Positions 24,694-32,987 of a DNA stretch of 64,000 nucleotides are shown here, piece after piece. Position 1 is the first letter of the stretch; the number at the start of each line of letters is the position of its first letter. The position numbers were made by a program, and so were the translations under genes. Origin of the DNA: CAYMAZ01 sp964388575 (lineage in GTDB: Bacteria; Bacteroidota; Bacteroidia; Bacteroidales; DTU049); the NCBI GenBank assembly GCA_964388575.1, contig CAYMAZ010000006.1, forward strand, positions 1 through 64,000, given 5' to 3'. The notes under the pieces are model-generated. The model ran no database searches. It was given only the letters and a program-made list of their open reading frames with translations, and had not been told where the DNA came from.

Positions 24694-25505
24694 AAGAAGT
24701 TATTACCCGCACATTGACGGGGATATTGTTCATCATCGTTGTTATTGGTTCTGTTTTAATTCACTGGGTTGCCTTTGCTTCAGTTCTGGCAATCTTTCTT
24801 ATTTTAGCCACTCACGAATGGCTGAAGCTTAACAGAATTGAAAATCCCGGCGTTTCAGGTTTTCTGATGTACTTTTCAGTAATTGTTGTATATCTTTCAT
24901 TCGTGCTACTGAAATTATTGGATTTTCCGGTATTTGTTCCAGTGATTTTTCTGTTACTTCCTTTTCTTGCTTCATATGAAACCATTCGGGGAAAAGAGCA
25001 TATTCTGAAAACGACTGCAATAACTTTCTTTGGAACAGTGTATCTTGCTTTGCCTTTTGGTCTTCTTGTTTCAATGCATGGTTATTTCAGTAATTACAGC
25101 GATGGCTTTTATATAATTTCACTTTTTACTGTGATTTGGGCTTATGACACACTCGCATATTGTTCAGGAATGCTTTTCGGAAAACACAAATTGTGTGAAA
25201 GGATTTCACCGAAAAAAACCTGGGAGGGACTCATCGGAGGAACACTGCTGACAATCATTTTAATGTTTGTAGCTAACAGAATGTTTGTCAGAATGAATGA
25301 CCTGATCGTTATCATTGCTGGAGTTATCATTATTGCTGCATCAACATTTGGGGATATGTTTGAGTCTGTCATGAAAAGAAATGCCGGCGTTAAGGACAGC
25401 GGAACAATTTTTCCGGGGCACGGGGGAGTCCTCGATCGCTTTGATTCAGTGTTTTTTGCAGTTATTCCCTATGTTTTATTCTTGCTTTTCTTTTTAAAGC
25501 AGTAA
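24690..25505 (+). CDS. cdsA: Phosphatidate cytidylyltransferase
   Basis: This 271-aa integral membrane enzyme makes CDP-diacylglycerol from phosphatidic acid and CTP, the entry step to phosphatidylethanolamine and other phospholipids. It has about eight helices and the C-terminal CDP-alcohol signature VKDSGTIFPGHGGVLDRFDS near 235-255, plus SPKKTWEG near 170. Its start overlaps the LUD gene by four bases, so translation is coupled. psd follows 99 bases later with its own promoter, so both ends of the phosphatidylethanolamine route are adjacent. Confidence 0.95.
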   Translation: MKEVITRTLTGILFIIVVIGSVLIHWVAFASVLAIFLILATHEWLKLNRIENPGVSGFLMYFSVIVVYLSFVLLKLLDFPVFVPVIFLLLPFLASYETIRGKEHILKTTAITFFGTVYLALPFGLLVSMHGYFSNYSDGFYIISLFTVIWAYDTLAYCSGMLFGKHKLCERISPKKTWEGLIGGTLLTIILMFVANRMFVRMNDLIVIIAGVIIIAASTFGDMFESVMKRNAGVKDSGTIFPGHGGVLDRFDSVFFAVIPYVLFLLFFLKQ

Positions 25506-25522
25506 ATAAAAACTTTCCCATT

Positions 25523-25578
25523 CCAACTCCCGACTTCCGACTCCCGACTTCCGACTTCCAACTTCCAACTTCCAACTT
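25523..25578. repeat. Eight tandem 7-bp repeats (CCRACTY) upstream of psd
   Basis: Eight consecutive heptamers of the form CC(A/G)ACT(C/T) fill the gap between cdsA and psd. The last unit ends five bases before the psd -7 element, so the -33 region of that promoter lies within the repeats. Similar CCGACTT arrays occur between genes in many Bacteroidota. Confidence 0.9.
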
Positions 25579-25583
25579 TTCAC

Positions 25584-25591
25584 TATATTTG
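25584..25591 (+). promoter_or_regulatory. TAnnTTTG element (TATATTTG) for psd
   Basis: It lies 13 bases before the ATG at 25605 and directly follows the heptamer repeats. No separate -33 TTG is seen because that position is within the repeats. Confidence 0.6.
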
Positions 25592-25604
25592 CAGAAAAAA
25601 AATC

Positions 25605-26291
25605 ATGAGGCTTCATCCTGTTGGATACAGAGTAATTTTGATTGCATTGGTTTTGTTGCTTGCAATACATATTTTGTTGTTTCTGGTCATACCATCAAAA
25701 TTGGTTTGGACACTTGTGTTTCTCATTCCTTCAGTGGTATTGTTTATACTTATACTTCGCTTTTTCAGATATCCCGATCGTAACCCTTCCGACTTGTCAG
25801 GAGATACAATACTTGCTGCTGCCGACGGACTCGTTGTTGCAATTGAGGAGATTGTTGATGACAGATTTTTTAAAGGTCCTGCGATTCAGATCTCAACTTT
25901 TATGTCGCCCTATAATGTGCATCTGAACTGGGTTCCTGTTGATGCCAAAGCTGAAGAAGTTGTCTATATGCCCGGAAAGTATCTTCTGGCCCGAAATCCA
26001 AAATCATCCATGCTCAATGAAATGGCATGTGTGTCTTTTCTGACAGAAAACGGACAACGTATTGTTGTGAAACAAATTGCAGGAATTGTGGCCCGCAGAG
26101 TGATGCCGTTTCTCAAATCTGGAGATGTGTGTAAAAAAGGGGACGAGCTTGGCTTTATCCGCTTTGGTAGCCGCGTGGATGTTCTTGTCCCGGTTGGTTC
26201 AAAAATCGTCGTGAATATCGGAGACAAACCAAGAGGAATGGAAACAGTTCTTGCTGAATTTCCGCCAATATCTTCTGAAACACAGAATTAA
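25605..26291 (+). CDS. psd: Phosphatidylserine decarboxylase proenzyme
   Basis: The 228-aa protein is the short type of phosphatidylserine decarboxylase, which makes phosphatidylethanolamine. Two N-terminal helices (about 8-29 and 33-51) anchor it in the membrane. The self-cleavage site is the GS pair in RFGSRVDVLVP (G188-S189), where the serine becomes the pyruvoyl cofactor of the alpha chain. The conserved STFMSPYNVHLNWVP block near 97-111 is present. pssA, which would make its substrate, is not in the window. Confidence 0.94.
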   Translation: MRLHPVGYRVILIALVLLLAIHILLFLVIPSKLVWTLVFLIPSVVLFILILRFFRYPDRNPSDLSGDTILAAADGLVVAIEEIVDDRFFKGPAIQISTFMSPYNVHLNWVPVDAKAEEVVYMPGKYLLARNPKSSMLNEMACVSFLTENGQRIVVKQIAGIVARRVMPFLKSGDVCKKGDELGFIRFGSRVDVLVPVGSKIVVNIGDKPRGMETVLAEFPPISSETQN

Positions 26292-26442
26292 GATTAAACA
26301 TCCTAAGTCAGCAATTCGCTGATTTGCATCATAATATGAAAATTATGGAAAGGAATACTGTTTAATTTCATTCAGTCAGAAAAAACAATGTATTATTTTT
26401 GAATGTAGTTTTCAATAATTTGTAATTTAGCCATAAAGAACA

Positions 26443-27384
26443 ATGACAATGAGTAAAAGAATTTTGGTTACCGGTGGAGCCGGTTTTCTCGGATCACATC
26501 TGTGCGAACGCCTGCTCAGTGAGGGGAATGAAGTTGTTTGTGTTGACAATTATTTTACGGGCTCGAAACGCAATATCGTACATTTGTTAAAGCATCCTTA
26601 TTTTGAACTGATCAGACATGATGTGACCATGCCGATTTTTCTTGAAGTCGATGAAATCTACAATCTGGCATGCCCTGCTTCTCCAATTCATTATCAGTAC
26701 AACCCGATCAAGACGGTGAAAACATCTGTAATGGGCGCCATCAATATGCTTGGTCTGGCAAAACGCATCAAAGCAAAAATTCTACAGGCCTCGACAAGTG
26801 AAGTTTATGGAGATCCTGAAATTCACCCGCAGCATGAAGAATACTGGGGACATGTGAATCCCATTGGTCCGAGAGCCTGTTATGATGAAGGCAAAAGATG
26901 TGCTGAGACCCTGTTTATGGGATATCATCAGCAGAATAATGTTAGAATTAAGATACTGAGGATTTTCAACACCTATGGCCCCCGAATGCATCCCAATGAC
27001 GGACGTGTTGTGTCCAACTTCATTGTTCAGGCATTGAAAGGTGAAGACATTACCGTATACGGTGATGGCTCTCAAACCCGCAGCTTCTGTTATGTGGATG
27101 ACCTGATTGAAGCAATGATCAGAATGATGAACACTCCCGAAAATTTTATTGGGCCGGTGAATGCAGGCAATCCGAAAGAATTTACAATTCTGCAGCTTGC
27201 GCAGAAGGTGATTGAAATGACCGGCAGTAATTCAAAGATTATTTTCAACCCACTTCCTGCTGATGATCCGATGCAGCGGAAACCCGATATCTCAAAGGCA
27301 ATTAAATTGCTAAGCTGGCAACCGATGATTCCACTTGAAGAAGGATTGAAGAAAACGATTGAATATTTTGAGACATCGATTTAA
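26443..27384 (+). CDS. UDP-glucuronate decarboxylase (UDP-xylose synthase)
   Basis: This 313-aa short-chain dehydrogenase/reductase matches the UXS subfamily, which converts UDP-glucuronate to UDP-xylose using bound NAD. The nucleotide-binding GGAGFLGSHL is near 11-20, the catalytic triad region includes STSEVYG near 117-123 and Y147/K151 in YDEGK, and the UXS-typical IFNTYGPRMHPNDGRVVSNF and YGDGSQTRSFCYVDDL are intact. Either ATG at 26443 or 26449 can be the start. It begins an operon with a T9SS cargo gene (10-bp gap) and rfbD, pointing to surface polysaccharide synthesis. Confidence 0.9.
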   Translation: MTMSKRILVTGGAGFLGSHLCERLLSEGNEVVCVDNYFTGSKRNIVHLLKHPYFELIRHDVTMPIFLEVDEIYNLACPASPIHYQYNPIKTVKTSVMGAINMLGLAKRIKAKILQASTSEVYGDPEIHPQHEEYWGHVNPIGPRACYDEGKRCAETLFMGYHQQNNVRIKILRIFNTYGPRMHPNDGRVVSNFIVQALKGEDITVYGDGSQTRSFCYVDDLIEAMIRMMNTPENFIGPVNAGNPKEFTILQLAQKVIEMTGSNSKIIFNPLPADDPMQRKPDISKAIKLLSWQPMIPLEEGLKKTIEYFETSI

Positions 27385-27394
27385 GCTTGTAAAA

Positions 27395-28366
27395 ATGAGA
27401 AATTTTGTATTCAGTATTATCATTCTGAGTTCATTTGGAACAATGTCGCAGCCTGTGTATTTCCCTTATGAAAATCATCCCTGGGGCGGAAGTTTCCAGA
27501 TCGTTCACACGATTGACTTTGAAACGCCTGATACAATGATTATGTTTGATCATCAGTCCTTATGGCAAGTCGGAACTCCCCAGAAAAACATTTTTACAGA
27601 AGCATGGTCAGTTCCGAATGCTTTGCTTACAGATACGATCTCTTCATACCCTGTTTCAACTCAAACTTCTTTTCAGTTTGGCTTTGCAATCTATGATTAT
27701 GTGAATTTTTTCATATCATTCAATCAGAGAGTTGATGTGGCAGCAGGAGATTCGTGCCTTGTTGAATTTTCAGGGGATGGTTTTGAATGGTTTTCATATT
27801 CCTGTATGAAAAAAGAATATGATAGTATTTATGGCTGGCAGGATGGATTGACTTATTACATCACTGACCTGAACACGCAACTTTCTCATGTTCCGTACAG
27901 CGGAAAAAATCCTGTTTTTACAGATACAACGATAGGGTGGGAACAACATTCATTCTGGTTTTTATATGTTATGATAACAAAAGAGAATACAATTTTCAAC
28001 GATAGTCTTTTTGTCCGTTTCAGGTTTGTTTCTGATCAGTTTCCTGATAACAGGGACGGATGGATGCTCGACAATTTCTACATCGGAATATGGATGCCCG
28101 GAGATGATGCACTCAATGATGGCAGAATAATTCAAAGTGTATTATTGTATCCAAATCCATCTGATGGGTTGATTTGCTTCGAAGAAAATCGCTTCGTGAA
28201 TCCGGTCAGTGTTTCGGTATTTGATCTGAAAGGAGAAAATGTACACTCAGAATCAGTGGTTAACAACCGGTTGAATCTGAAACATTTGCCCGAGGGCCTT
28301 TATATGTTGTATTTTCTGGATATGAAGGAAAATGCTGCTTTTTCAAAACTTCAAATTCTCAGATGA
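27395..28366 (+). CDS. T9SS-sorted secreted protein of unknown function
   Basis: I start this at ATG 27395 (MRNFVFSIIILSSFGTMSQ), which gives a clean signal peptide; the longer frame from 27359 would bury it and overlap the UXS gene. The ~324-aa product ends in a T9SS type A sorting domain (LLYPNPSDGLICFEE, then LPEGLYMLYFLDMKE). The middle, with FDHQSLWQVGTPQKN and repeated aromatic beta-strand-like segments, looks like a beta-sandwich, but I recognise no family. It lies between two nucleotide-sugar genes and overlaps rfbD by four bases, so it is translated with them. Confidence 0.75.
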   Translation: MRNFVFSIIILSSFGTMSQPVYFPYENHPWGGSFQIVHTIDFETPDTMIMFDHQSLWQVGTPQKNIFTEAWSVPNALLTDTISSYPVSTQTSFQFGFAIYDYVNFFISFNQRVDVAAGDSCLVEFSGDGFEWFSYSCMKKEYDSIYGWQDGLTYYITDLNTQLSHVPYSGKNPVFTDTTIGWEQHSFWFLYVMITKENTIFNDSLFVRFRFVSDQFPDNRDGWMLDNFYIGIWMPGDDALNDGRIIQSVLLYPNPSDGLICFEENRFVNPVSVSVFDLKGENVHSESVVNNRLNLKHLPEGLYMLYFLDMKENAAFSKLQILR

Positions 28367-29250
28367 TTATGTCCAAAAAAACAATCCTTGTAACCGGGGC
28401 AAATGGTCAGCTCGGACAGGCGCTGTTCAAAGCTTCTGAAGATGTAACTGATCTGAAAATAATATTCACTGATGTGGAACAGCTTGATATTACGAATAAC
28501 CGGCAGGTTCGTGAGGTGATTTCACAATTGAAACCTTTTGCCGTTGTAAACTGTGCTGCATACACCGCTGTTGATAAAGCAGAATCTGAGCCTGAACAAG
28601 CAGCGCTTATCAATGTTGCAGGACCGGGAAGCCTTGCAGCAGCATGTGCACTGAATGATACTCTTCTGATTCACATTTCAACCGATTATGTGTTTGGCGG
28701 TGCTGGGAATATACCTTATTTAGAAGACCATCCTGTTGATCCCAAAGGAGTGTACGCAACGACCAAAGCCCATGGCGAAAAAGCTGTGATGACTTCGGGA
28801 GCGGATTATATGATTATCCGCACATCCTGGCTTTATTCTGTATTTGGGAATAATTTTGTTAAAACCATGCTTAGGTTAGGAAAGGAGAGAGATGAGCTGA
28901 AGGTGGTGAAGGATCAGATCGGCAGTCCAACAAATGCAGAGGATCTTGCAAATGCAGTTTTTCATATCATCATGAATCCGAAAGCTGAAAAAACAATGCG
29001 TGAAATATTTCATTATGCAAATTCAGGTGCTGTCAGTTGGTTTGATTTTGCTTCAGAAATTATGGATTATGCAAAACTAAGTTGTAAAGTGTTTCCGATC
29101 AGAACTGCAGAATACATTCAGGCTGCGCCTCGGCCCATGTACAGTGTCCTGGATACAACAAAGATTCAGAATTATTTTGATATTTCAGTTCCGCACTGGA
29201 AAGAGAGTTTACACAAATGCATTGATGAGTTGAAGAACAAACAGCAATGA
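28363..29250 (+). CDS. rfbD: dTDP-4-dehydrorhamnose reductase
   Basis: The 295-aa enzyme is the last step of dTDP-L-rhamnose synthesis. Motifs are LVTGANGQLGQALF near 9-22 for NAD(P)H binding, NCAAYTAVDKAE near 64-75, STDYVFGG near 106-113, and the catalytic YATTKAHGE (Tyr/Lys). The other rfb genes (A, B, C) are not in the window. The start overlaps the T9SS gene by four bases, and ligA follows after 73 bases. Confidence 0.92.
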   Translation: MIMSKKTILVTGANGQLGQALFKASEDVTDLKIIFTDVEQLDITNNRQVREVISQLKPFAVVNCAAYTAVDKAESEPEQAALINVAGPGSLAAACALNDTLLIHISTDYVFGGAGNIPYLEDHPVDPKGVYATTKAHGEKAVMTSGADYMIIRTSWLYSVFGNNFVKTMLRLGKERDELKVVKDQIGSPTNAEDLANAVFHIIMNPKAEKTMREIFHYANSGAVSWFDFASEIMDYAKLSCKVFPIRTAEYIQAAPRPMYSVLDTTKIQNYFDISVPHWKESLHKCIDELKNKQQ

Positions 29251-29323
29251 TGATTTCTGAAACATTTCTGTTGTCAGTTCAGTTTGAAATAATCTCATTA
29301 AATTTACATTTTCAATCGTAAGC

Positions 29324-31369
29324 ATGATGGATAAAAACACGGCTATTGAACGCATTCATTTTCTGACTGCAGAGTTAAACAGGCACAACCATAATTATTA
29401 TCTGCTTGATCAACCTGAAATTTCTGATCTGGACTTTGACAAATTTCTTGAAGAATTAAAACTTCTTGAGTTGCAGTGGAATTATCGTCTGCCTGACAGT
29501 CCGACTCAACGTGTCGGAGGACAGGTCAATAAACAGTTTCAACAAGTGAAACACACTTATCCGATGCTTTCGCTTGACAATACATATTCTGTGGAAGAAC
29601 TTCGAGAATTTCATGTCCGCATCAGTAAACTGACTGAAGGTCAGTTCAAATATATTTGTGAACTCAAATATGATGGTGTGGCCATTGGATTGCGCTATGA
29701 GAACGGACTTCTTGTTCGTGCTGTTACCCGTGGAGATGGAGTGCAGGGTGATGACATTACAGATAACATTAAAACAATTCGCAGCGTCCCCATTCGGCTT
29801 CATGGCAATCATTATCCTCAAAAGTTTGAAATTCGCGGTGAAGTCATTATGGACCGTAGAGGTTTTGAAAAATTTAATGAAAGCAGAGTCGAAAACGGAG
29901 ATCAGCCTTTTGCCAATCCGAGAAATGCGACTTCAGGAAGTTTAAAACTGCAGAATTCAGCTGAAACTGCCAGGCGTCCACTTGATTGTTACATGTATTA
30001 TCTGCTCGGAGATCAGCTGCCTTCTGATTCACATTATGAAAATTTGCAGGCTGCAGCAGGATGGGGATTTAAGATATCTCCGCATCTTCGTATATGCAAC
30101 AGCATGACCGAGGTTGAAAATTTCATTGCGCTCTGGGAAAAAAAGCGTTCTGACCTGCAATTTGATATTGACGGGATCGTCATCAAAGTAGATAGTATAT
30201 CACGACAGCAGCAAATGGGATTTACGGCAAAAAGTCCACGTTGGGCTGTGGCCTATAAATATAAACCTGAACAGGGTTGTACTCCATTGCTTTCAGTACA
30301 GTTTTATGTTGGACGAACCGGTGTTGTTACTCCTGTGGCGAATCTGAAACCTGTGCATTTATCTGGAACAATCGTGAAGCGTGCTTCGTTGCATAATGCT
30401 GATATCATTGCAAAGCTTGATGTCCGTATCGGTGATCATGTCTTTGTTGAAAAAGGCGGGGAAATCATCCCGAAAATTACCGGTGTTGATATGTCAAAAC
30501 GTGATTTGTTTTCGCAGGAGCTGATATTTCCACAAAATTGTCCTGAGTGTTATACTCTGCTAATACGCAATGAAAGCGAGGCTCAGCATTATTGTCCGAA
30601 CGAAAAGGGATGTCCCCCACAGTTGAAAGGAAAGATTGAGCATTTTATCAGCCGGAAGGCGATGAATATTATGAGCCTTGGAGCTGGAAAAGTGGATTTG
30701 CTTTATGAAAAAGACCTTGTGAGAGATGTTGCTGATTTGTACGATCTCAGGGCAGATCAATTACTGGGACTGGATAAAACATTTGAAGATGTACTGACCG
30801 GAAAGAAACGAACAGTGACATTTCAGCAGAAAACAGTTCAGAATATGCTGGAAAATATTGAACAGTCGAAGCAGGTTCCGTTTGCAAGAGTGTTGTTTGG
30901 GCTGGGGATCAGGTTTGTTGGCGAAACAGTTGCCGCCAATATTGTTGATGAGTGTCATTCCATGGGAAAACTCATGAACATGACCTTTGAAGAACTCAAA
31001 TCTATTGATGAAGTCGGAGAGAAGATTGCCCAAAGTCTGATTGATTATTTCTCAGATACTGACAATATCAGTTTGATTGAACGGCTCATGAAAGCAGGCG
31101 TAAGGATGGAAGGAGCTGAAAAAGCCGAAAAGCTGAGTAATATCCTTGAGGGAAAGCTGGTTGTCATCAGCGGAACATTTTCCAGAAGCCGTGAAGAAAT
31201 GAAAATGCTCGTTGAACAGCACGGCGGAAAAATGGCATCATCCATTTCAAAAAACACAAACTTTGTTCTTGCCGGAGAAAATATAGGACCCGTAAAATTG
31301 AAGAAAGCAAGGGATTTGGGAGTGGAATTGGTTTCGGAAGAAGTATTTATGAAGATGATAAATGTTTGA
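29324..31369 (+). CDS. ligA: NAD-dependent DNA ligase LigA
   Basis: The 681-aa enzyme seals nicks during replication and repair using NAD. The N-terminal NAD-binding Ia region holds HNHNYYLLDQPEISD. The nucleotidyl-acceptor lysine is K115 in ELKYDG. The OB-fold includes VGRTGVVTPVANLKPV. A zinc finger of four cysteines lies in NCPECYTLL...HYCPNEKGC near 404-432. The helix-hairpin-helix region follows, and a BRCT domain ends the protein (about 600-681). ATG 29324 or 29327 may start. The gene is of normal length and intact. Confidence 0.97.
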   Translation: MMDKNTAIERIHFLTAELNRHNHNYYLLDQPEISDLDFDKFLEELKLLELQWNYRLPDSPTQRVGGQVNKQFQQVKHTYPMLSLDNTYSVEELREFHVRISKLTEGQFKYICELKYDGVAIGLRYENGLLVRAVTRGDGVQGDDITDNIKTIRSVPIRLHGNHYPQKFEIRGEVIMDRRGFEKFNESRVENGDQPFANPRNATSGSLKLQNSAETARRPLDCYMYYLLGDQLPSDSHYENLQAAAGWGFKISPHLRICNSMTEVENFIALWEKKRSDLQFDIDGIVIKVDSISRQQQMGFTAKSPRWAVAYKYKPEQGCTPLLSVQFYVGRTGVVTPVANLKPVHLSGTIVKRASLHNADIIAKLDVRIGDHVFVEKGGEIIPKITGVDMSKRDLFSQELIFPQNCPECYTLLIRNESEAQHYCPNEKGCPPQLKGKIEHFISRKAMNIMSLGAGKVDLLYEKDLVRDVADLYDLRADQLLGLDKTFEDVLTGKKRTVTFQQKTVQNMLENIEQSKQVPFARVLFGLGIRFVGETVAANIVDECHSMGKLMNMTFEELKSIDEVGEKIAQSLIDYFSDTDNISLIERLMKAGVRMEGAEKAEKLSNILEGKLVVISGTFSRSREEMKMLVEQHGGKMASSISKNTNFVLAGENIGPVKLKKARDLGVELVSEEVFMKMINV

Positions 31370-31374
31370 TGCTA

Positions 31375-31992
31375 CTATCTGTTTAAATAATCCTGAACTT
31401 GTTTATTTACAATGATTTTAGTATCTTCCCATTTTAAATCAATAAGCATAACTGGTTGAATATCAGTTTCTGCATCTGAGAAATATGTCAGGCTTTTCAG
31501 CACTGTAAAAACAGTCCCGTCTTTAAATTTGTTCATGTAAAATTCAAGCATTTCGTCAAGAGTAAATATTTGTAAAAGGAAACAGATGTCAATAAAATCT
31601 TTTCTTGTTCCCCTGCCTGTAACTGCAGCAAGTTTCATAGCTGCAATATCTTTCATGTGTGCAAGACTTATCTCATTTGAGATGACTGCCTGCTCAAGCC
31701 ATGGATAGGGGTAATTGACGATATCCACTTTAATCCCATTAATAGAAAATATGTGTATATTTTTTGTCTGATGAAGCAGCCGGACATCATCAAACACAGA
31801 CAATGTCTGGGATAATTCAATATTATCGCCTTGAAGATTTCCGAATAAATCGAAATCAATTGATTTTCTGTGACCGATTTGCAGAGCCAGTGAAGTTCCA
31901 CCTGCCAAACGAAATTCCCTGAGCAGCTCAGTTTCTTGAAGTTGCTTCAGAAGTCCCAGTGTTTTGGCTTCGATTGTTTCAAAGTGAAGCAT
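31375..31992 (-). CDS. AbiEii/AbiGii-type nucleotidyltransferase toxin
   Basis: The 205-aa product matches the AbiEii nucleotidyltransferase family of abortive-infection toxin-antitoxin systems: FRLAGGTSLALQIGHRKSID near 27-46 and FDLF right after supply the GG/S and D-x-D metal-binding core, and KLAAVTGRGTRKDFIDICFL near 120-139 is the family's second hallmark. Its start overlaps the upstream 103-aa gene by 46 bases on the same strand. It converges on ligA with a five-base gap. The AbiE systems studied act by modifying tRNA; the target here is unknown. Confidence 0.85.
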   Translation of the reverse strand: MLHFETIEAKTLGLLKQLQETELLREFRLAGGTSLALQIGHRKSIDFDLFGNLQGDNIELSQTLSVFDDVRLLHQTKNIHIFSINGIKVDIVNYPYPWLEQAVISNEISLAHMKDIAAMKLAAVTGRGTRKDFIDICFLLQIFTLDEMLEFYMNKFKDGTVFTVLKSLTYFSDAETDIQPVMLIDLKWEDTKIIVNKQVQDYLNR

Positions 31993-32258
31993 AAGAATTG
32001 TTCCTTTGGTATTTTTGTAATAAAAGCAACAAATGAAAGGGATTTGTCATCCAGATCGCGGATTTCTTTGCTGGCAATTTTGCCAATTTTTTTTAACCCA
32101 TAATATTTTTGAATAAACAACCAGTCTTCAATAAGTCCATACTGCAGAACTCTCTGAATTATAAATGCGGCATTACTTTCCGGATCAAGTTTCTCTGAAT
32201 CAACATCCCAGAATAAATGGCTTGATAGTGTTTCTGCAACTCGCATGTTATCTGACAT
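31947..32258 (-). CDS. Antitoxin-like partner of the AbiEii-type protein
   Basis: The 103-aa protein (SSHLFWDVDSEKLDPESNAA, then FIIQRVLQYGLIEDWLFIQK) corresponds to a small family that I know as partner of AbiEii-like toxins in Bacteroidota (likely DUF6922). It overlaps the toxin gene by 46 bases, the order being antitoxin first. That arrangement favours translational coupling. Neutralising activity is inferred from the pairing. Confidence 0.7.
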   Translation of the reverse strand: MSDNMRVAETLSSHLFWDVDSEKLDPESNAAFIIQRVLQYGLIEDWLFIQKYYGLKKIGKIASKEIRDLDDKSLSFVAFITKIPKEQFLCFTLKQSKPKHWDF

Positions 32259-32291
32259 TTAAACCATGTTTTTGTGTTCGGATATAGTATC

Positions 32292-32834
32292 TTAAAATAG
32301 GCTTTTTATCTCTTTTTTCAAAATTTCCAGAGCTTGCTGGCGTGCGTTTTTGTTAATCTTCAGTGAGTTTTCAAAAATCATTGAACTCAGATCACGGGCA
32401 GGTGCTTCCTGTTTTACCATGGCTGCTGAAGAGTTGATCTGACTGATGGTTTCTTCCTTGGCATTTTTGATCCATTCCCACGCTTCATTTGAAATATAGA
32501 GCTGTTGTGACAGATTGTGCTCAAATTCCTGCCTGATGGTTTGAATCAGCAGGTTCTGATAGTCATAGGCACTGAAATCCATTGAAGGGACACGCGGTAT
32601 AAGATTCTCAAAAGCAATTCGTTCGAGAAACAGTGTAAGTCTTTCGTACGCCTGCAGACGCAGTGGCATGGTTTTTTCAGAATTCTTCGCCTTCAGATCA
32701 ACGAGCATTTTCTTTTCTTCGCTTTCAATAAACGTCCTGAAACTGTTCAATACTGATTTCAGGATGAAAAATGCAGTCAGAAATACAACTGCCGAGGGAA
32801 TTATGATGATAAGAATGTCTTTGATTATGTCCAT
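32292..32834 (-). CDS. Membrane-anchored coiled-coil protein, conserved in Bacteroidota (possibly DUF7935)
   Basis: Starting at ATG 32834 (MDIIKDILIIIIPSAVVF), the 180-aa product has one N-terminal transmembrane helix (about 5-26) and a long charged, helical body (KNSEKTMPLRLQAYERLTLF, then NLIPRVPSMDFS). I think this family is catalogued as DUF7935; no function is known. The longer frame from 32891 is rejected because a TAACTTTG promoter element at 32861-32868 lies inside it. Confidence 0.65.
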   Translation of the reverse strand: MDIIKDILIIIIPSAVVFLTAFFILKSVLNSFRTFIESEEKKMLVDLKAKNSEKTMPLRLQAYERLTLFLERIAFENLIPRVPSMDFSAYDYQNLLIQTIRQEFEHNLSQQLYISNEAWEWIKNAKEETISQINSSAAMVKQEAPARDLSSMIFENSLKINKNARQQALEILKKEIKSLF

Positions 32835-32860
32835 GGAATACAGTGTTTTTGAATGAAAAG

Positions 32861-32868
32861 CAAAGTTA
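32861..32868 (-). promoter_or_regulatory. TAnnTTTG element (TAACTTTG) for the membrane coiled-coil gene
   Basis: It lies 26 bases before the chosen start at 32834, and decides that start. Confidence 0.65.
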
Positions 32869-32952
32869 TAAAAATTATCGGCACATGACATATATCATTT
32901 TTAATTCATGAAAACGCTGGTTGAAAAATTTTCCTGTTCCTGAAAAAATTTG

Positions 32953-32960
32953 TACGTTTG
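32953..32960 (+). promoter_or_regulatory. TAnnTTTG element (TACGTTTG) for the aminotransferase gene
   Basis: It ends three bases into the longest possible reading frame (TTG at 32958), so that start cannot be used and ATG 32988 is preferred. Confidence 0.65.
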
Positions 32961-32987
32961 CCAAAAATCAAAACAGAGAATAATCAA

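Noticed and set aside
25523..25578. CRISPR-like repeat array
   Set aside because: The units are 7 bp with no spacers and no cas genes; it is a simple tandem repeat.
26300..26330. Short inverted repeat TCAGC-AATTC-GCTGA after psd
   Set aside because: The stem is 5 bp and there is no T run; may occur by chance.
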